Of a stretch of 64,000 bases of DNA, positions 25,598 to 35,698 are shown piece by piece. The stretch's first letter is position 1; each line of letters starts with the position of its first letter. The stretch is taken from contig JAAYTZ010000060.1 in NCBI GenBank assembly GCA_012517965.1, positions 24,917 to 88,916 on the forward strand. The letters run 5' to 3'. The notes beneath the pieces were generated by a model, which worked only from the letters and a program-made list of their open reading frames with translations, made no database searches and was not told where the DNA came from. This stretch comes from Propionibacterium sp. Its GTDB lineage: Bacteria; Actinomycetota; Actinomycetes; Propionibacteriales; Propionibacteriaceae. The position numbers were made by a program, and so were the translations under genes.

Positions 25598-27118
25598 GTG
25601 ACCGACCTCGTCATCACCCCCGACCTCGATGGCTTCCGGCGGCAGGCGTCCGTCGCCGGCTGCCGCGTGGTCTCCGTGCACACCCGGCTCCTCGCCGACG
25701 ACTTCACCCCCGTTGGCCTCTACCACCAGCTGTGCGGCGACCGGACGGGCACCTTCCTGTTCGAGTCGGCCGACAACGGACAGTGGTCGCGCTACTCGTT
25801 CGTGGGCGTCCACGCCGCGGCGACGCTGACCGAACGCGACGGCCGCGCGGTGTGGACCTTCCCGGGCCGCGAGGTCGTCGGGCTGCCGCACGACGGCGAC
25901 CCGCTCGAGGTGCTCGCCCGGACCCTCCGGCTCCTGGACACCCCGCGGCAGCCCGGCCTGCCGCCCATGGCGTCGGGCCTGGTGGGCTACCTGGGCTACG
26001 ACGTCGTCCGCCGCCTCGAACACCTGCCGGACGCCCCGCCCGACGACCTGCACCTGCCGGAGCTCGTGATGATGCTCGTCACGGACCTAGCGGTGCTCGA
26101 CCACCACACCGGCGAGGTGCTCCTGATCGCCAATGCGATCAACTTCGACGACTCCGACGCCCGCGTTGACGACGCCCACGCGGACGCCGTCGCCCGCCTG
26201 CACGCGATGGCCGACCGGCTGTGCGCGCCGGCGCCGCCCCTGGTCGCCGTGCAGTCGCCGCCGGCGGAGCCCCCGGCCGTCGTGCGGCAGCGCACCGGCG
26301 CCGCGTTCGAACAGGTCGTCCGGGACGCGGTCGAGGAGATCCGCGCCGGCGAGGCCTTCCAGATCGTCGCGTCCCAGCGCTTCGAGCTGCCGTGCGCCGC
26401 GGACGCCCTCGACGTCTACCGCGTGCTGCGCCGCGCGAACCCGAGCCCCTACCTCTACCTGCTGCGGCTGGACGGGTTCTCGGTCGTCGGGTCGAGCCCG
26501 GAGGCGCTGGTCACGGTCGAGAACGGGCACGCGGTCACCCGGCCCATCGCCGGGACGCGGCCGCGCGGCGCCACCCCCGAGCAGGACGTCGCGCTGGAGC
26601 GGGACCTGCTCGCCGACCCGAAGGAGCGCGCCGAGCACCTGATGCTGGTCGACCTGGGCCGCAACGACCTCGGGCGCGTCTGCCGGCCCGGCACCGTCGA
26701 GGTCGTCGAGTTCATGAAGGTGCGCCGCTACAGCCACGTCATGCACCTGGAGGCGGCCGTCGTCGGCACCCTGCGCCCGGGGGTGTCCGCCCTGGAGGCC
26801 ACCCTGGCCTGCTTCCCGGCCGGCACGCTCTCCGGCGCCCCCAAGGTGCGCGCCATGGAGATCATCGACCGGCTCGAGGTCAGCCGACGGGGGCTCTACG
26901 GCGGCGTCGTCGGCTACTTCGACTTCGCGGGCGACTCCGACGTGGCCATCGCGATCCGGACCGCGGTGCTGGCGGGCGGCCGGGCCTACGTCCAGGCCGG
27001 CGCGGGCATCGTCGCGGACTCGGTGCCGGCGAACGAGGACGCCGAGACCCGCAACAAGGCCATGGCCGCGCTGCGGGCCGTCCAGGCCGCCGCGGGGCTG
27101 GCCCGGCTGCGCGGGTGA
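25598..27118 (+). CDS. trpE: anthranilate synthase component I
   Basis: 506 residues from GTG 25598; an in-frame ATG at 25589 would add three residues, but it overlaps the CACAAT box. The chorismate-binding domain shows GRNDLGRVCRPGTV, HLEAAVVGTLRPG, TLSGAPKVRAMEIID and YGGVVGYF. An N-terminal LLESADNG-like motif (FLFESADNGQWSRYSF) is the tryptophan feedback site. TrpE makes anthranilate from chorismate with ammonia from TrpG, which is not in the window. Gene order trpE-small membrane protein-trpC-trpB-trpA-lgt is the same as in Mycobacterium tuberculosis. Transcription appears to start at the GTG itself. Confidence 0.95.
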   Translation: MTDLVITPDLDGFRRQASVAGCRVVSVHTRLLADDFTPVGLYHQLCGDRTGTFLFESADNGQWSRYSFVGVHAAATLTERDGRAVWTFPGREVVGLPHDGDPLEVLARTLRLLDTPRQPGLPPMASGLVGYLGYDVVRRLEHLPDAPPDDLHLPELVMMLVTDLAVLDHHTGEVLLIANAINFDDSDARVDDAHADAVARLHAMADRLCAPAPPLVAVQSPPAEPPAVVRQRTGAAFEQVVRDAVEEIRAGEAFQIVASQRFELPCAADALDVYRVLRRANPSPYLYLLRLDGFSVVGSSPEALVTVENGHAVTRPIAGTRPRGATPEQDVALERDLLADPKERAEHLMLVDLGRNDLGRVCRPGTVEVVEFMKVRRYSHVMHLEAAVVGTLRPGVSALEATLACFPAGTLSGAPKVRAMEIIDRLEVSRRGLYGGVVGYFDFAGDSDVAIAIRTAVLAGGRAYVQAGAGIVADSVPANEDAETRNKAMAALRAVQAAAGLARLRG

Positions 27119-27176
27119 CCGCTCGCGTTCCCCCCGCCGCGCCGAGGGTGGAGTCGGCGTCCCCCATCTGGAAAGC

Positions 27177-27182
27177 TAAGCT
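27177..27182 (+). promoter_or_regulatory. -10 box TAAGCT upstream of the HGxxPAAW gene and trpCBA
   Basis: TANNNT hexamer 40 bases before ATG 27223, downstream of the trpE stop. It would be a second promoter within the trp cluster. Confidence 0.4.
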
Positions 27183-27222
27183 CGATGCGGGCCCCGGGCC
27201 CACGAGCGGGAAGGACCAGGAC

Positions 27223-27528
27223 ATGACGCACAGCCACGATCAGGGTCACCACGTCGTCGAGTACAACGGCCAGAAACTCGATCGCAGCGCCTACCTGCCC
27301 CTGGTGCACCACGGCAACACCCGGGCCGCCTGGGTCGGCAGCATCGTCGCGTTCGTCGGGTTCCTCGTCGCCGGCGTCGCGTTCGTGCTCCCCGGGGGCA
27401 TCAACTGGACGGTCATGTGGATCGGGTTCGGCATCGTGGCCCTGAGCGCCGTCGTCGGCCTCGTGCTGCGCAACCTCGGCCACGGCGCCCGCGAGGACCT
27501 GCTGACCGCCCGCGCAGGCGAGCGCTGA
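27223..27528 (+). CDS. HGxxPAAW-family small membrane protein of the trp cluster
   Basis: 101 residues, two membrane segments (about 37-58 and 64-84). The HHGNTRAAWVG motif at residues 27-37 is the family signature HGxxPAAW with Arg in place of Pro. This family sits between trpE and trpC throughout actinobacteria (Rv1610 in M. tuberculosis) and has no established function; a link to tryptophan synthesis or transport is only inferred from position. GGACCAGGAC precedes ATG 27223. trpC begins immediately after its stop. Confidence 0.82.
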   Translation: MTHSHDQGHHVVEYNGQKLDRSAYLPLVHHGNTRAAWVGSIVAFVGFLVAGVAFVLPGGINWTVMWIGFGIVALSAVVGLVLRNLGHGAREDLLTARAGER

Positions 27529-28326
27529 GTGGGCGTCCTCGACGGCATCGTCGCCGGCGTCCGGGCCGATCTCGCCGAGCGCGAGGCTGCGTTGCCGCTG
27601 CGCGTCCTGATGGACGCCGTCGCGCAGCTCCCGCCGACGCGGGACCCGATGCCCCGGTTCCGCGCCCCGGACCTGGCGGTGATCGCCGAGGTGAAGCGTT
27701 CCAGCCCCTCCAAGGGCGCGCTCGCGGCCATCGACGACCCGGCCGCGCTGGCCCGCTCCTATGAGGCCGGCGGGGCGGCCGCCATCTCGGTGCTCACCGA
27801 GCGGCGTCGTTTCGGCGGGACGCTGGAGGATCTGGTGGCCGTGCGGTCGGCGGTCGGCGTCCCGGTCCTGCGCAAGGACTTCATCGTCACCGACTACCAG
27901 CTCTACGAGGCCCGGGTGGCCGGCGCCGACCTGGCGCTGCTGATCGTGGCCGCCCTCGACGACGACCTCCTCCGGCACCTGCTGGAGCTGTGCCGCCGGC
28001 TGATGCTCACCCCCCTGGTCGAGGTGCACACCCCGGAGGAGACCCGGCGGGCGGTCGCCACCGGCGCTCCGCTCATCGGGGTCAACAACCGCGATCTCCA
28101 GACGCTCGCGGTGGACCTGGCCCAGTTCGAGCGGCTGGCCGGGCTGATCCCGGCCGACCGGGTGAAGGTCGCCGAGTCCGGCATCCTGGGCGTGGCGGAC
28201 GTCGAGCGCGTCGCCGCCGCCGGTGCCGACGTCGTCCTCGTCGGGGAGGCGCTGGTCAGGTCGGGGGACCCCGCGCGGGCCGTGGCAGACTTCACTGCGG
28301 CGGGGACGGCGGCCCGGAGGGGCTGA
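27529..28326 (+). CDS. trpC: indole-3-glycerol phosphate synthase
   Basis: 265 residues, a (beta/alpha)8 barrel. The [13 protein letters not shown] segment holds the catalytic Lys and phosphate contacts, [16 protein letters not shown] the second Lys, VEVHTPEE and [12 protein letters not shown] VNNRDLQTL follow, then VAESGI. It converts CdRP to indole-3-glycerol phosphate. GTG 27529 abuts the upstream stop. No trpF is present; actinobacteria often use PriA for that step. Confidence 0.96.
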   Translation: MGVLDGIVAGVRADLAEREAALPLRVLMDAVAQLPPTRDPMPRFRAPDLAVIAEVKRSSPSKGALAAIDDPAALARSYEAGGAAAISVLTERRRFGGTLEDLVAVRSAVGVPVLRKDFIVTDYQLYEARVAGADLALLIVAALDDDLLRHLLELCRRLMLTPLVEVHTPEETRRAVATGAPLIGVNNRDLQTLAVDLAQFERLAGLIPADRVKVAESGILGVADVERVAAAGADVVLVGEALVRSGDPARAVADFTAAGTAARRG

Positions 28327-28383
28327 CCGGACCGCCGGCGTCCCATGCGGTGTGGGGCGCGACCCCGAGTGAGAGAGAGCGCC

Positions 28384-29619
28384 GTGTCCCTTCCCGACGC
28401 CGGTGGCCACTACGACATCTTCGGCGGCAAGTACGTGCCCGAGGCGCTGCACGCCGCGCTGGACCAGTTGGACCGCGCCTACACCGCGGCGCTGGCCGAT
28501 CCCGCGTTCGGGGCCGAACTCGGCCGCTTGTTGCGCGACTACGCCGGGCGGCCCAGCCCGATCACCGAGCTGCCGAAGCTGTCACGCCACGCCGGCAACG
28601 CCCGGCTGCTGGCCAAGCGGGAGGACCTGAACCACACCGGCTCCCACAAGATCAACAACGTGCTCGGGCAGGCGCTGCTGACCCGCCGGATGGGCAAGAA
28701 CCGGGTCATCGCCGAGACGGGCGCCGGCCAGCACGGGGTCGCGGCGGCCACCGCCGCGGCTCTGCTCGGGCTCGAGTGCCGCGTCTACATGGGGCGGGTC
28801 GACACCGACCGGCAGGCCCTCAACGTGGCCCGCATGCAACTGCTGGGCGCCGAGGTGATCGCGGTCGAGTCCGGGTCGATGACGCTGAAAGACGCGATGA
28901 ACGAGGCGATGCGCGAGTGGGTCGCCACCGTCGACCACACCCATTACCTGATCGGCTCGGTCGCGGGCCCGCACCCCTTCCCCAAGGTCGTCAAGGGCTT
29001 CCAACGCGTCATCAGCGACGAGGCCCGTGCCCAGTTGCTCGAGCGGGACGGCCGGCTCCCGGACGCCGTCGCCGCGTGCGTCGGCGGCGGGTCGAACGCG
29101 ATGGGCATGTTCGCGGCGTTCGTCGACGACCCCGACGTCCGCCTGTGCGGCTTCGAGGCGGCCGGCGAGGGTGTCGAGACCGGACGCCACGCCGCCTCGA
29201 TCACCGGCGGGAGCGTGGGCGTCCTGCACGGCATGCGCACCTACGTCCTCCAGGACGCCGACGGGCAGACCCTGGACTCCCACTCGATCTCGGCCGGCCT
29301 GGACTACCCGGGCGTCGGACCGGAGCACGCCTACCTGGCCGCCACGGGCCGGGCGACGTACGAGCCGGTCACCGACGCCGAGGCCATGGAGGCGTTCCGG
29401 TTGCTGACCCGCGAGGAGGGGATCATGCCGGCGATCGAGTCCGCGCACGCGGTGGCCGGGGCGCTGCGTCTCGGCCGCCGCCTGGCCGAAGAACAGCCGG
29501 ACCTGCGGCCCACGATCTGCATCTGCCTGTCGGGGCGCGGCGACAAGGACACCGACACCGCCTTGAAGTACTTCGGCCTGGACGGCACCCCGGACGCTGT
29601 CGTGGGGGGTGGCTTCTGA
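28384..29619 (+). CDS. trpB: tryptophan synthase beta chain
   Basis: 411 residues. PLP lysine K89 in HTGSHKINN, the [15 protein letters not shown] segment, and the glycine-rich phosphate loop [17 protein letters not shown] 28384 is chosen because GAGAGAGAG lies just upstream and the N-terminus then begins [19 protein letters not shown], typical of TrpB. It makes tryptophan from serine and indole channelled from TrpA. It overlaps trpA by one base (TGATG), so the subunits are co-translated. Confidence 0.97.
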   Translation: MSLPDAGGHYDIFGGKYVPEALHAALDQLDRAYTAALADPAFGAELGRLLRDYAGRPSPITELPKLSRHAGNARLLAKREDLNHTGSHKINNVLGQALLTRRMGKNRVIAETGAGQHGVAAATAAALLGLECRVYMGRVDTDRQALNVARMQLLGAEVIAVESGSMTLKDAMNEAMREWVATVDHTHYLIGSVAGPHPFPKVVKGFQRVISDEARAQLLERDGRLPDAVAACVGGGSNAMGMFAAFVDDPDVRLCGFEAAGEGVETGRHAASITGGSVGVLHGMRTYVLQDADGQTLDSHSISAGLDYPGVGPEHAYLAATGRATYEPVTDAEAMEAFRLLTREEGIMPAIESAHAVAGALRLGRRLAEEQPDLRPTICICLSGRGDKDTDTALKYFGLDGTPDAVVGGGF

Positions 29620-30449
29620 TGACGGACGCCGGACGATCCGGTCAGGCGTTCCTGCGGGCGAGGTCCGAGGGGCGCGGGGCGCTGGTCGGCTACCTGACGC
29701 TGGGCTACCCCGACGTGCCCACGTCCTACCGGGCGATGGCCGCGATCTGCGGCGACGCCGACGCCCCCGGTGTCGACCTGGTCGAGATCGGGCTGCCCTA
29801 CTCCGATCCGATCCTGGACGGCCCGGTGATCCAGCGGTCCGGGACGCAGGCGCTGCAGCGCGGCGTCCGCACCCGGGACGTCTTCGGCGCCGTCGAGGCC
29901 GTTGCCGCCACCGGGACGCCCGCGGTCTGCATGACCTACTGGAACCTCGTCGACCGGTACGGCGTGGACGCCTTCGCGCGCGACCTCGCCAACGCCGGCG
30001 GCTGCGGCCTCATCACCCCGGACCTCACCCCGGACGAGGCCGGCGCGTGGCTGGCCGCCTCCGACGCGTACGGCCTCGACCGGATCTTCCTGGTCGCGCC
30101 GAGCTCGACCGACGACCGCATCGTCTCGACGACGCGGGCGTGCCGGGGCTGGGTGTACGCCACCGCCGTGATGGGGGTGACCGGCACCCGAGCGCAGACG
30201 TCCGACCTGGCCCCGGAGCTCGTCCGCCGCGTCCGGGCGCTGGCGCCGGACACCCTGGTCGGTGTGGGCCTGGGCATCTCGACGGGGGCGCAGGCCCGCG
30301 AGGTCACCTCGTACGCGGACGCCGCGATCGTCGGGTCGGCGCTCATCAAGGAACTCATCGCGGCGGAGGACGCCGGAAGGCCCGGCGACCTGTCGGGGCT
30401 GCGCCGCGTGGTCGCCGACCTGGCCGACGGCGTCCGGGGGGGCCGATGA
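29619..30449 (+). CDS. trpA: tryptophan synthase alpha chain
   Basis: 276 residues, TIM barrel. The catalytic Glu is in DLVEIGLPYSDPILDGPVIQ and the catalytic Asp in GLITPDLTPDEA. The later segments FLVAPSSTDDRI and GVTGTR match TrpA. It cleaves indole-glycerol phosphate to indole. It overlaps both trpB and lgt, forming a tight trpC-trpB-trpA-lgt run. Confidence 0.96.
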   Translation: MTDAGRSGQAFLRARSEGRGALVGYLTLGYPDVPTSYRAMAAICGDADAPGVDLVEIGLPYSDPILDGPVIQRSGTQALQRGVRTRDVFGAVEAVAATGTPAVCMTYWNLVDRYGVDAFARDLANAGGCGLITPDLTPDEAGAWLAASDAYGLDRIFLVAPSSTDDRIVSTTRACRGWVYATAVMGVTGTRAQTSDLAPELVRRVRALAPDTLVGVGLGISTGAQAREVTSYADAAIVGSALIKELIAAEDAGRPGDLSGLRRVVADLADGVRGGR

Positions 30450-31294
30450 TCGGCCTCGCCATCCCGAGCCCGCCGTTCAACAGCTTCCAGCTCGGGCCGC
30501 TGACGATCCACGTCTACGCCCTCACCATGCTGACCGGCTTCGCCGCCGCGTTCCTGATCGGGCGCCACCGCTGGGTGGCCCGCGGCGGCACCGCCGAGGT
30601 CTGGGAGAACATCGTCCTGGTCGCGATCCCCTCCGGCCTGGTCGGCGCACGCATCTACCACGTGCTCACCCACTGGGGCGACTATTTCGGGCCCGGCAAC
30701 CTCAACCCGTTCGCGATCTGGGAGGGCGGCATCGCGATGTTCGGCTCGTTGCTCGGCGGCTTCGTCGGCGCCGCCATCGCGTGCCGGATCTGGGGGGCCC
30801 GCCTCTGGGCGTTCGCGGACGCCGTCGCGCCCGGCATCCTCGTCGCCCAGGCCATCGGGCGGCTCGGCAACTGGTTCAACCAGGAGCTGTTCGGCTACCC
30901 GTCCACCGCGCCCTGGGCGGTGGAGATCGACCTCGCCCACCGGCCGCCGGGCCTGGAGCAGTACGCCACGTTCGAGCCGACCTTCCTCTACGAGCTGCTG
31001 TTGAACCTGCTCGCCGCGGCGGTGCTGCTCGCCGTCGACCGGCGGCTCCGCCTCGGCCACGGTGCGGGCTTCGCCCTCTACCTCGCTTTGTATGGGGCGA
31101 TCCGGTTCGTGATCGAGGGGATGCGCACCGACTTCTCGTACTACCTGGGCCCGCTGCGCACCAACCAGGTGACGGCCCTGCTGGTGTCCGTCGGGGGGCT
31201 GGTGGCGTTCCTGCTGCTGCGGAGGTTCCGGCCCGGCCGTGAGGACCCCGTGGAGCGGCCGCGTCCCGTGCCGGAGCCCGCTCCGGCGGGGTGA
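30446..31294 (+). CDS. lgt: prolipoprotein diacylglyceryl transferase
   Basis: 282 residues, about seven membrane segments. The Lgt signature [13 protein letters not shown] (residues about 138-150), the [10 protein letters not shown] and [14 protein letters not shown] segments, and the C-terminal [22 protein letters not shown] are all present. Lgt attaches diacylglycerol to the lipobox Cys of lipoproteins such as ModA here. It overlaps trpA by 4 bases (ATGA), as in mycobacteria, although the functional link with tryptophan is unclear. Confidence 0.95.
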   Translation: MIGLAIPSPPFNSFQLGPLTIHVYALTMLTGFAAAFLIGRHRWVARGGTAEVWENIVLVAIPSGLVGARIYHVLTHWGDYFGPGNLNPFAIWEGGIAMFGSLLGGFVGAAIACRIWGARLWAFADAVAPGILVAQAIGRLGNWFNQELFGYPSTAPWAVEIDLAHRPPGLEQYATFEPTFLYELLLNLLAAAVLLAVDRRLRLGHGAGFALYLALYGAIRFVIEGMRTDFSYYLGPLRTNQVTALLVSVGGLVAFLLLRRFRPGREDPVERPRPVPEPAPAG

Positions 31295-31377
31295 CGGTTC
31301 GGCCGCACGCGCGCGGCGGGGGAGTCCGGCGGAGTGCGGCAGAATGGACGCCGTTCGTCGCCTCGAAAGGAAGACCC

Positions 31378-33402
31378 GTGTCCCTCTCCATCACCCTGGT
31401 GCGTCCCGACTCGCGCGAGCAGAGGGTCGTCGAGGCCGGCACCACGGGGCTCGACCTGTTCGGCCGGGACGCAGCGATCGTCGCGATGAAGGTCAACGGA
31501 GAGCTGCGTGACCTCCGTGCCGAGGTCGCCGACGGCGCCGAGGTGGCACCGGTCGAGGCGACCAGCCCCGACGGGCTGCACGTGATCCGTCACTCGGCCG
31601 CCCACATCACGGCGCAGGCCGTGCAGCGGGTGTTCCCCGGCACGCAGCTCGGCATCGGCCCCGCCATCGAGAACGGCTTCTACTACGACTTCAAGGTGGA
31701 GCGGCCGTTCACCCCCGAGGACCTGACCGCCATCGAGCGCGAGATCAAGCAGATCGTCCGGGAACGGCAGCCGTTCCAGCGCCGGGTGCTGGCCGACGAG
31801 GAGGCGGCGTCCGAGTTCGCGGGCGAGCCGTTCAAGATGGAGCTCGTCGCGCTCAAGGGCAAGCCGCAGGACGCCGAGACCGCCGGTGAGGTCGGCGGCG
31901 CCGAACTGACCGTCTACGAGAACGTCCGCCGCGACGGTTCCGTGGCGTGGCGGGACCTGTGCAAGGGCCCCCACCTCCCCGACACCGGCTACCTCAAGGC
32001 CATCAGCCTCACCCGCACCTCGGCGGCCTACTGGCGCGGCAACCAGGCCAACCCTCAGCTTCAGCGCGTCTACGGCACCGCCTGGGCGTCCCTGGAGGAC
32101 CTGAAGGCCTACCAGCACCGCGTCGAGGAGGCCATCAAGCGCGACCACCGCAAGCTGGGCACCGAACTCGACCTGTTCAGCTTCCCCGAGGAGATCGGCT
32201 CGGGCCTGAGCGTCTTCCACCCCAAGGGCGGGCTGATCCGAATGGAGATGGAGGACTACTCCCGCCGGCGGCACCTCGCCGACGACTACCAGTTCGTCAA
32301 CACCCCGCACATCACCAAGGGCACGCTGTACGAGATCTCCGGCCACCTCGACTTTTACCGCGAGGGCATGTACCCGTGCATGCACATGGACGAGGAGCGC
32401 GACGAGACCGGCGCCGTCACCAAGCAGGGCGCCGACTACTACCTCAAGCCGATGAACTGCCCGATGCACAACCTGATCTACCGCAGCCGGCAGCGGTCCT
32501 ACCGCGAGTTGCCGCTGCGCCTGTTCGAGTTCGGCACCGTGTACCGCAACGAGAAGTCGGGCGTCGTGCAGGGCCTGACCCGGGCGCGCGGCTTCACCCA
32601 GGACGACGCCCACATCTACTGCACCCGCGAGCAGATGAAGGACGAGCTGACCCGGCTGCTCAACTTCGTGTTGAGCCTGCTCAAGGACTACGGCCTGGAC
32701 GACTTCTACCTGGAGTTGTCGACGCGCAACCCGGCCAAGAGCATCGGCGACGAGCAGACCTGGGAGGAGGCCACCCGGACGCTGGCGGAGGTCGCCGAGG
32801 CGTCCGGCCTGGCCCTGGTGCCCGACCCCGAGGGGGCGGCGTTCTACGGCCCGAAGGTCTCCGTCCAGGCCAAGGACGCCATCGGGCGCACGTGGCAGAT
32901 GTCGACCATCCAGCTCGACTTCTTCATGCCCGAGCGGTTCGAGCTGGAGTACACCGCCCCCGACGGGAGCCGCCAGCGGCCCGTCATGATCCACCGGGCC
33001 CTGTTCGGCTCGATCGAACGGTTCTTCGGCGTCCTCACCGAGCACTACGCGGGGGCGTTCCCGGCGTGGCTGTCCCCGGTGCAGGCGCTGGGCATCCCGG
33101 TCGCCGACGAGCACGTGGCGCACCTGGAGGACGTGGCCGCCCGCCTGCGCGCGGCGGGCGTCCGGGTCGAACTGGACCGCTCGGACGACCGGTTCGGCAA
33201 GAAGATCCGCAACGCGGCCAAGCAGAAGGTGCCGTTCGTGCTGATCGCCGGCGGCGAGGACGTCGCCAACGGCGCGGTCTCGTTCCGGTTCCGGGACGGT
33301 TCGCAGCGCAACGGGGTCCCGGTGGCGGACGCCGTCGCCCTGGTCGCCGACTGGGTCGCGTCCCGCCGCAACGACAACCCGACCGCGCCCCGGGAGGAGT
33401 GA
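31378..33402 (+). CDS. thrS: threonyl-tRNA synthetase
   Basis: 674 residues. An N-terminal TGS domain (1-65) is followed by the editing domain ([16 protein letters not shown], with the HxxxH and later Cys/His) and the class-II core with [10 protein letters not shown] (zinc Cys), [17 protein letters not shown] (motif 2) and [13 protein letters not shown] (motif 3). The C-terminal anticodon-binding domain ends the protein. GTG 31378 is preceded by AAAGGAAG. An in-frame upstream extension to 31291 lacks TGS similarity and is not used. The HIT gene starts 1 base after its stop. I see no T-box in the 83-base upstream gap. Confidence 0.96.
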   Translation: MSLSITLVRPDSREQRVVEAGTTGLDLFGRDAAIVAMKVNGELRDLRAEVADGAEVAPVEATSPDGLHVIRHSAAHITAQAVQRVFPGTQLGIGPAIENGFYYDFKVERPFTPEDLTAIEREIKQIVRERQPFQRRVLADEEAASEFAGEPFKMELVALKGKPQDAETAGEVGGAELTVYENVRRDGSVAWRDLCKGPHLPDTGYLKAISLTRTSAAYWRGNQANPQLQRVYGTAWASLEDLKAYQHRVEEAIKRDHRKLGTELDLFSFPEEIGSGLSVFHPKGGLIRMEMEDYSRRRHLADDYQFVNTPHITKGTLYEISGHLDFYREGMYPCMHMDEERDETGAVTKQGADYYLKPMNCPMHNLIYRSRQRSYRELPLRLFEFGTVYRNEKSGVVQGLTRARGFTQDDAHIYCTREQMKDELTRLLNFVLSLLKDYGLDDFYLELSTRNPAKSIGDEQTWEEATRTLAEVAEASGLALVPDPEGAAFYGPKVSVQAKDAIGRTWQMSTIQLDFFMPERFELEYTAPDGSRQRPVMIHRALFGSIERFFGVLTEHYAGAFPAWLSPVQALGIPVADEHVAHLEDVAARLRAAGVRVELDRSDDRFGKKIRNAAKQKVPFVLIAGGEDVANGAVSFRFRDGSQRNGVPVADAVALVADWVASRRNDNPTAPREE

Positions 33403-33403
33403 C

Positions 33404-33976
33404 GTGACCGATCCGGCAGCGAAGGAGCAGGTCCGCCTCGAGTTCGCCGAGCAGGCGGCCGGGGTGCCGGACGCCTTCCAGCGGCTCTGGACGCCGCACC
33501 GCATGGTCTACGTCGGCGGGGAGGCGAAGCCAGCCGATGCCTCGGCCGACGAGTGCCCGTTCTGCCGCGCACCGCGCGGGTCGGACGCCGACGGCCTGAT
33601 CGTCCACCGGTCGCGGTATGTCTACGCGCTGCTGAACCTGTTCCCCTACAACCCGGGGCACTTGCTGATCCTCCCGTACCGGCACGTGCCGGACTACACC
33701 GACCTCTCGGCCGCCGAGCGGGCCGACTTCGGCGAGGTCACCAAGGAGGCGATCGAGGTGCTGCGGGCGGTGTCGCGGCCGGCGGGGTTCAACCTCGGCA
33801 TCAACCAGGGCGCGGTCGCCGGGGCCGGCATCACCGCGCACCTTCACCAGCACGTCGTCCCGCGCTGGCAGGGCGACATGAACTTCCTGCCGGTCATCGG
33901 CCGCACCAAGGCGCTGCCCCAACTGTTGGCCGACACGCGGGAGTTGCTGGCGGCGGAGTGGGCCCGGCGCGCCTGA
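33404..33976 (+). CDS. HIT-domain hydrolase, likely Ap4A phosphorylase
   Basis: 190 residues. The histidine triad is in ITAHLHQHVVPRW (HxHxHxx pattern), with a CPFC pair near residues 48-51 and the LLNLFPYNPGHLLILPYRHV segment of the branch. The thrS-adjacent HIT protein of mycobacteria (Rv2613c) was shown to be a diadenosine tetraphosphate phosphorylase, and position and size match here. It would remove Ap4A, a by-product of aminoacyl-tRNA synthetases, which fits the coupling to thrS (1 base between). Confidence 0.85.
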   Translation: MTDPAAKEQVRLEFAEQAAGVPDAFQRLWTPHRMVYVGGEAKPADASADECPFCRAPRGSDADGLIVHRSRYVYALLNLFPYNPGHLLILPYRHVPDYTDLSAAERADFGEVTKEAIEVLRAVSRPAGFNLGINQGAVAGAGITAHLHQHVVPRWQGDMNFLPVIGRTKALPQLLADTRELLAAEWARRA

Positions 33977-34005
33977 GCGCGGTCTCGCCGGGGCCCGCGA
34001 CCCAC

Positions 34006-34011
34006 TAGGCT
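34006..34011 (+). promoter_or_regulatory. -10 box TAGGCT of gcvH
   Basis: Hexamer 38 bases before GTG 34050. The predicted leader of about 32 bases includes the AGGAGG ribosome site. Confidence 0.5.
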
Positions 34012-34049
34012 ACGGGCGTCTGAGCGGTACCGAACCACAGGAGGCTGCA

Positions 34050-34433
34050 GTGTTCCCCGAGGATCTGCGCTACACCGAGAAGCACGAGTGGCTGCGCGCC
34101 GGGAACGGCGACACGGTGCGGGTGGGCATCACCTCGTACGCGGCCGATGCCCTGGGCGACATCGTGTACGTCTCCCTGCCCCAGGTCGGCGAGGAGGTGG
34201 CCCAGGACGACGGCTGCGCGGAGGTCGAGTCGACCAAGAGCGTCTCCGACGTCTACGCGCCGGTCTCCGGGGTCGTCACCGCGGTCAACCCCCTGCTCGA
34301 CGGGGCGCCGGAGACGGTGAACACCGACCCCTACGGGGACGGGTGGATGTTCGAGATCGAGATGTCCGACCCGGCGCAGCTCGACGACCTGCTCGACTCG
34401 GACGCCTACGCGCAACTCGTCGGTGAAGCCTGA
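34050..34433 (+). CDS. gcvH: glycine cleavage system H protein
   Basis: 127 residues. K63 in VESTKSVSDVYAP is the lipoylated lysine. LRYTEKHEWLR at the N-terminus and the GITSYAADALGDIVYVSLP segment are standard. GcvH carries the aminomethyl group from GcvP to GcvT. CAGGAGG lies 6 bases before GTG 34050. It opens a cluster (garA, ftsR, DUF151, merR, gcvP) with the same order as M. tuberculosis Rv1826-Rv1832. gcvT is not in the window. Confidence 0.96.
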   Translation: MFPEDLRYTEKHEWLRAGNGDTVRVGITSYAADALGDIVYVSLPQVGEEVAQDDGCAEVESTKSVSDVYAPVSGVVTAVNPLLDGAPETVNTDPYGDGWMFEIEMSDPAQLDDLLDSDAYAQLVGEA

Positions 34434-34449
34434 CCCTCGGGTGAAGGGT

Positions 34450-34455
34450 TAGGCT
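34450..34455 (+). promoter_or_regulatory. -10 box TAGGCT of the garA gene
   Basis: Hexamer 54 bases before ATG 34510, in the gcvH-garA gap. Same hexamer as at 34006 and 41680. Confidence 0.45.
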
Positions 34456-34509
34456 GAACGTCGGGCGCCCGCCGGGCGTCCAACCACGACCAGGTGAGAA
34501 AGGGGACCG

Positions 34510-34995
34510 ATGACCTGCCCCGAATGCGGCCAGCAACTGCCGGACTCTGTCAACTTCTGCAGCAACTGCGGCGCGGCACTGAAATCGCAGTCCGGTGACA
34601 CGACGCGCGTCATCCCCGCGATCCCCACCGAGGAGCGGGTCGAGCTCGCCGACGATCAGCTGGCCGTCCTGAGCGACGTCCCCCGCGGCACCCCGGTGCT
34701 GCTGGTGGTCCGGGGGCCGAACGAGGGCACGAAGTACGTCCTGGACGCCGACACGGTGACCGTCGGTCGGCATCCGCAGTCGGACATCTTCCTCGACGAC
34801 GTCACGGTCTCCCGGCACCACGCCAAGCTGAGCCAACGGCTCGGCCACACCTGGATCGCCGACCTGAACAGCCTCAACGGCACCTACGTCAACCGGGCCC
34901 TCATCGAGGGCGAGTCCCCACTGCGGCTCGGCGACGAGGTCCAGGTCGGCAAGTTCCGACTGATGTATCTGGTGGATCCAGCCGGGCAGGACTAA
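34510..34995 (+). CDS. garA: zinc-ribbon and FHA-domain protein, GarA/OdhI family
   Basis: 161 residues. Residues 3-23 form a zinc ribbon (CPECGQQLPDSVNFCSNCG, two CxxC pairs). The FHA domain (about 60-155) has VGRHPQSDIFLDD, VSRHHAKL and LNSLNGTYVN. GarA/OdhI proteins inhibit 2-oxoglutarate dehydrogenase and tune glutamate metabolism, switched by phosphorylation at an N-terminal TT motif; here DTTRV (T31, T32) is the likely site. The zinc ribbon replaces the usual acidic N-terminal arm of the mycobacterial protein. GAGAAAGGGGA precedes ATG 34510. The ftsR gene starts directly after the stop. Confidence 0.88.
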   Translation: MTCPECGQQLPDSVNFCSNCGAALKSQSGDTTRVIPAIPTEERVELADDQLAVLSDVPRGTPVLLVVRGPNEGTKYVLDADTVTVGRHPQSDIFLDDVTVSRHHAKLSQRLGHTWIADLNSLNGTYVNRALIEGESPLRLGDEVQVGKFRLMYLVDPAGQD

Positions 34996-35694
34996 ATGCC
35001 CCCGGATCGGCGCAGCATCGGCCAGGTCCTCAAGATCCTGGCCGCGGACTTCCCCGACATCTCGATCTCGAAGATCCGGTTCCTCGAGAGCGAGGGGTTG
35101 CTGTCGCCCGAGCGGGCCCCCTCCGGCTACCGTCGCTACGCGGAGTCGGACATCGAGCGTCTCCGCTACATCCTCGACGTGCAGAAGAACCACTACCTGC
35201 CGCTGAAGGTCATCCGGGAGCACCTGGACCTGATGGACCGGGGCCTGGAGCCGCCGAAGCTGGACGCGCCGGCCCCCGACGGGGCGGCGGCGCCGGGGGC
35301 GTCCGGGGGCGGGGAGGCTCCCGCCGTCGCCGCGAAGCGGCCGATCCACGTGACGCGGCGCGAGTTGCTCCGGATCAGCGGGCTGAGCGAGGCGTCCCTC
35401 ACCGAACTCGAGCGGTACTCGCTGGTGGTGCCGCGCCGCGGCACGATCTTCTACGGCCGGGACGCCCTCACGGTCGCCGTCGTGGCGCGCAAGTTGGCCG
35501 CCTACGGCATGGACGCGCGTCACCTGCGCGCCGTCAAGCAGGCCGTCGAGCGCGAGGTGGGCCTCATCGACCAGACCGTCACCACGAACATCCGGCGCGG
35601 CCAGGCGTCCCGCCAGGCCGCCCTCGAGGTCATGCAGTTGATCATGCACGCGCACGCCGCGATCCTGCGTCAGTCCGTCTCCTCCTCGATGTGA
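34996..35694 (+). CDS. ftsR: MerR-family regulator FtsR (Rv1828-like)
   Basis: 232 residues. The MerR helix-turn-helix (about 6-75) contains KIRFLESEGLLSPERAPSGYRRY. An Ala/Pro/Gly-rich linker (90-112) separates it from a second conserved region (about 120-225) typical of Rv1828. The Corynebacterium homologue FtsR activates ftsZ and affects cell division. No metal-binding cysteines are present. ATG 34996 abuts the garA TAA. Orthology rests on length and on the gcvH-garA-X-DUF151 context. Confidence 0.86.
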   Translation: MPPDRRSIGQVLKILAADFPDISISKIRFLESEGLLSPERAPSGYRRYAESDIERLRYILDVQKNHYLPLKVIREHLDLMDRGLEPPKLDAPAPDGAAAPGASGGGEAPAVAAKRPIHVTRRELLRISGLSEASLTELERYSLVVPRRGTIFYGRDALTVAVVARKLAAYGMDARHLRAVKQAVEREVGLIDQTVTTNIRRGQASRQAALEVMQLIMHAHAAILRQSVSSSM

Positions 35695-35698
35695 CGCG

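Noticed and set aside
25598..30449. Missing trpF, trpD and trpG as a broken pathway
   Set aside because: Actinobacteria usually keep this partial cluster, use PriA in place of TrpF, and place trpD and trpG elsewhere.
31295..31377. T-box or threonine leader before thrS
   Set aside because: Only 83 bases, with no T-box sequence or Thr-rich ORF.
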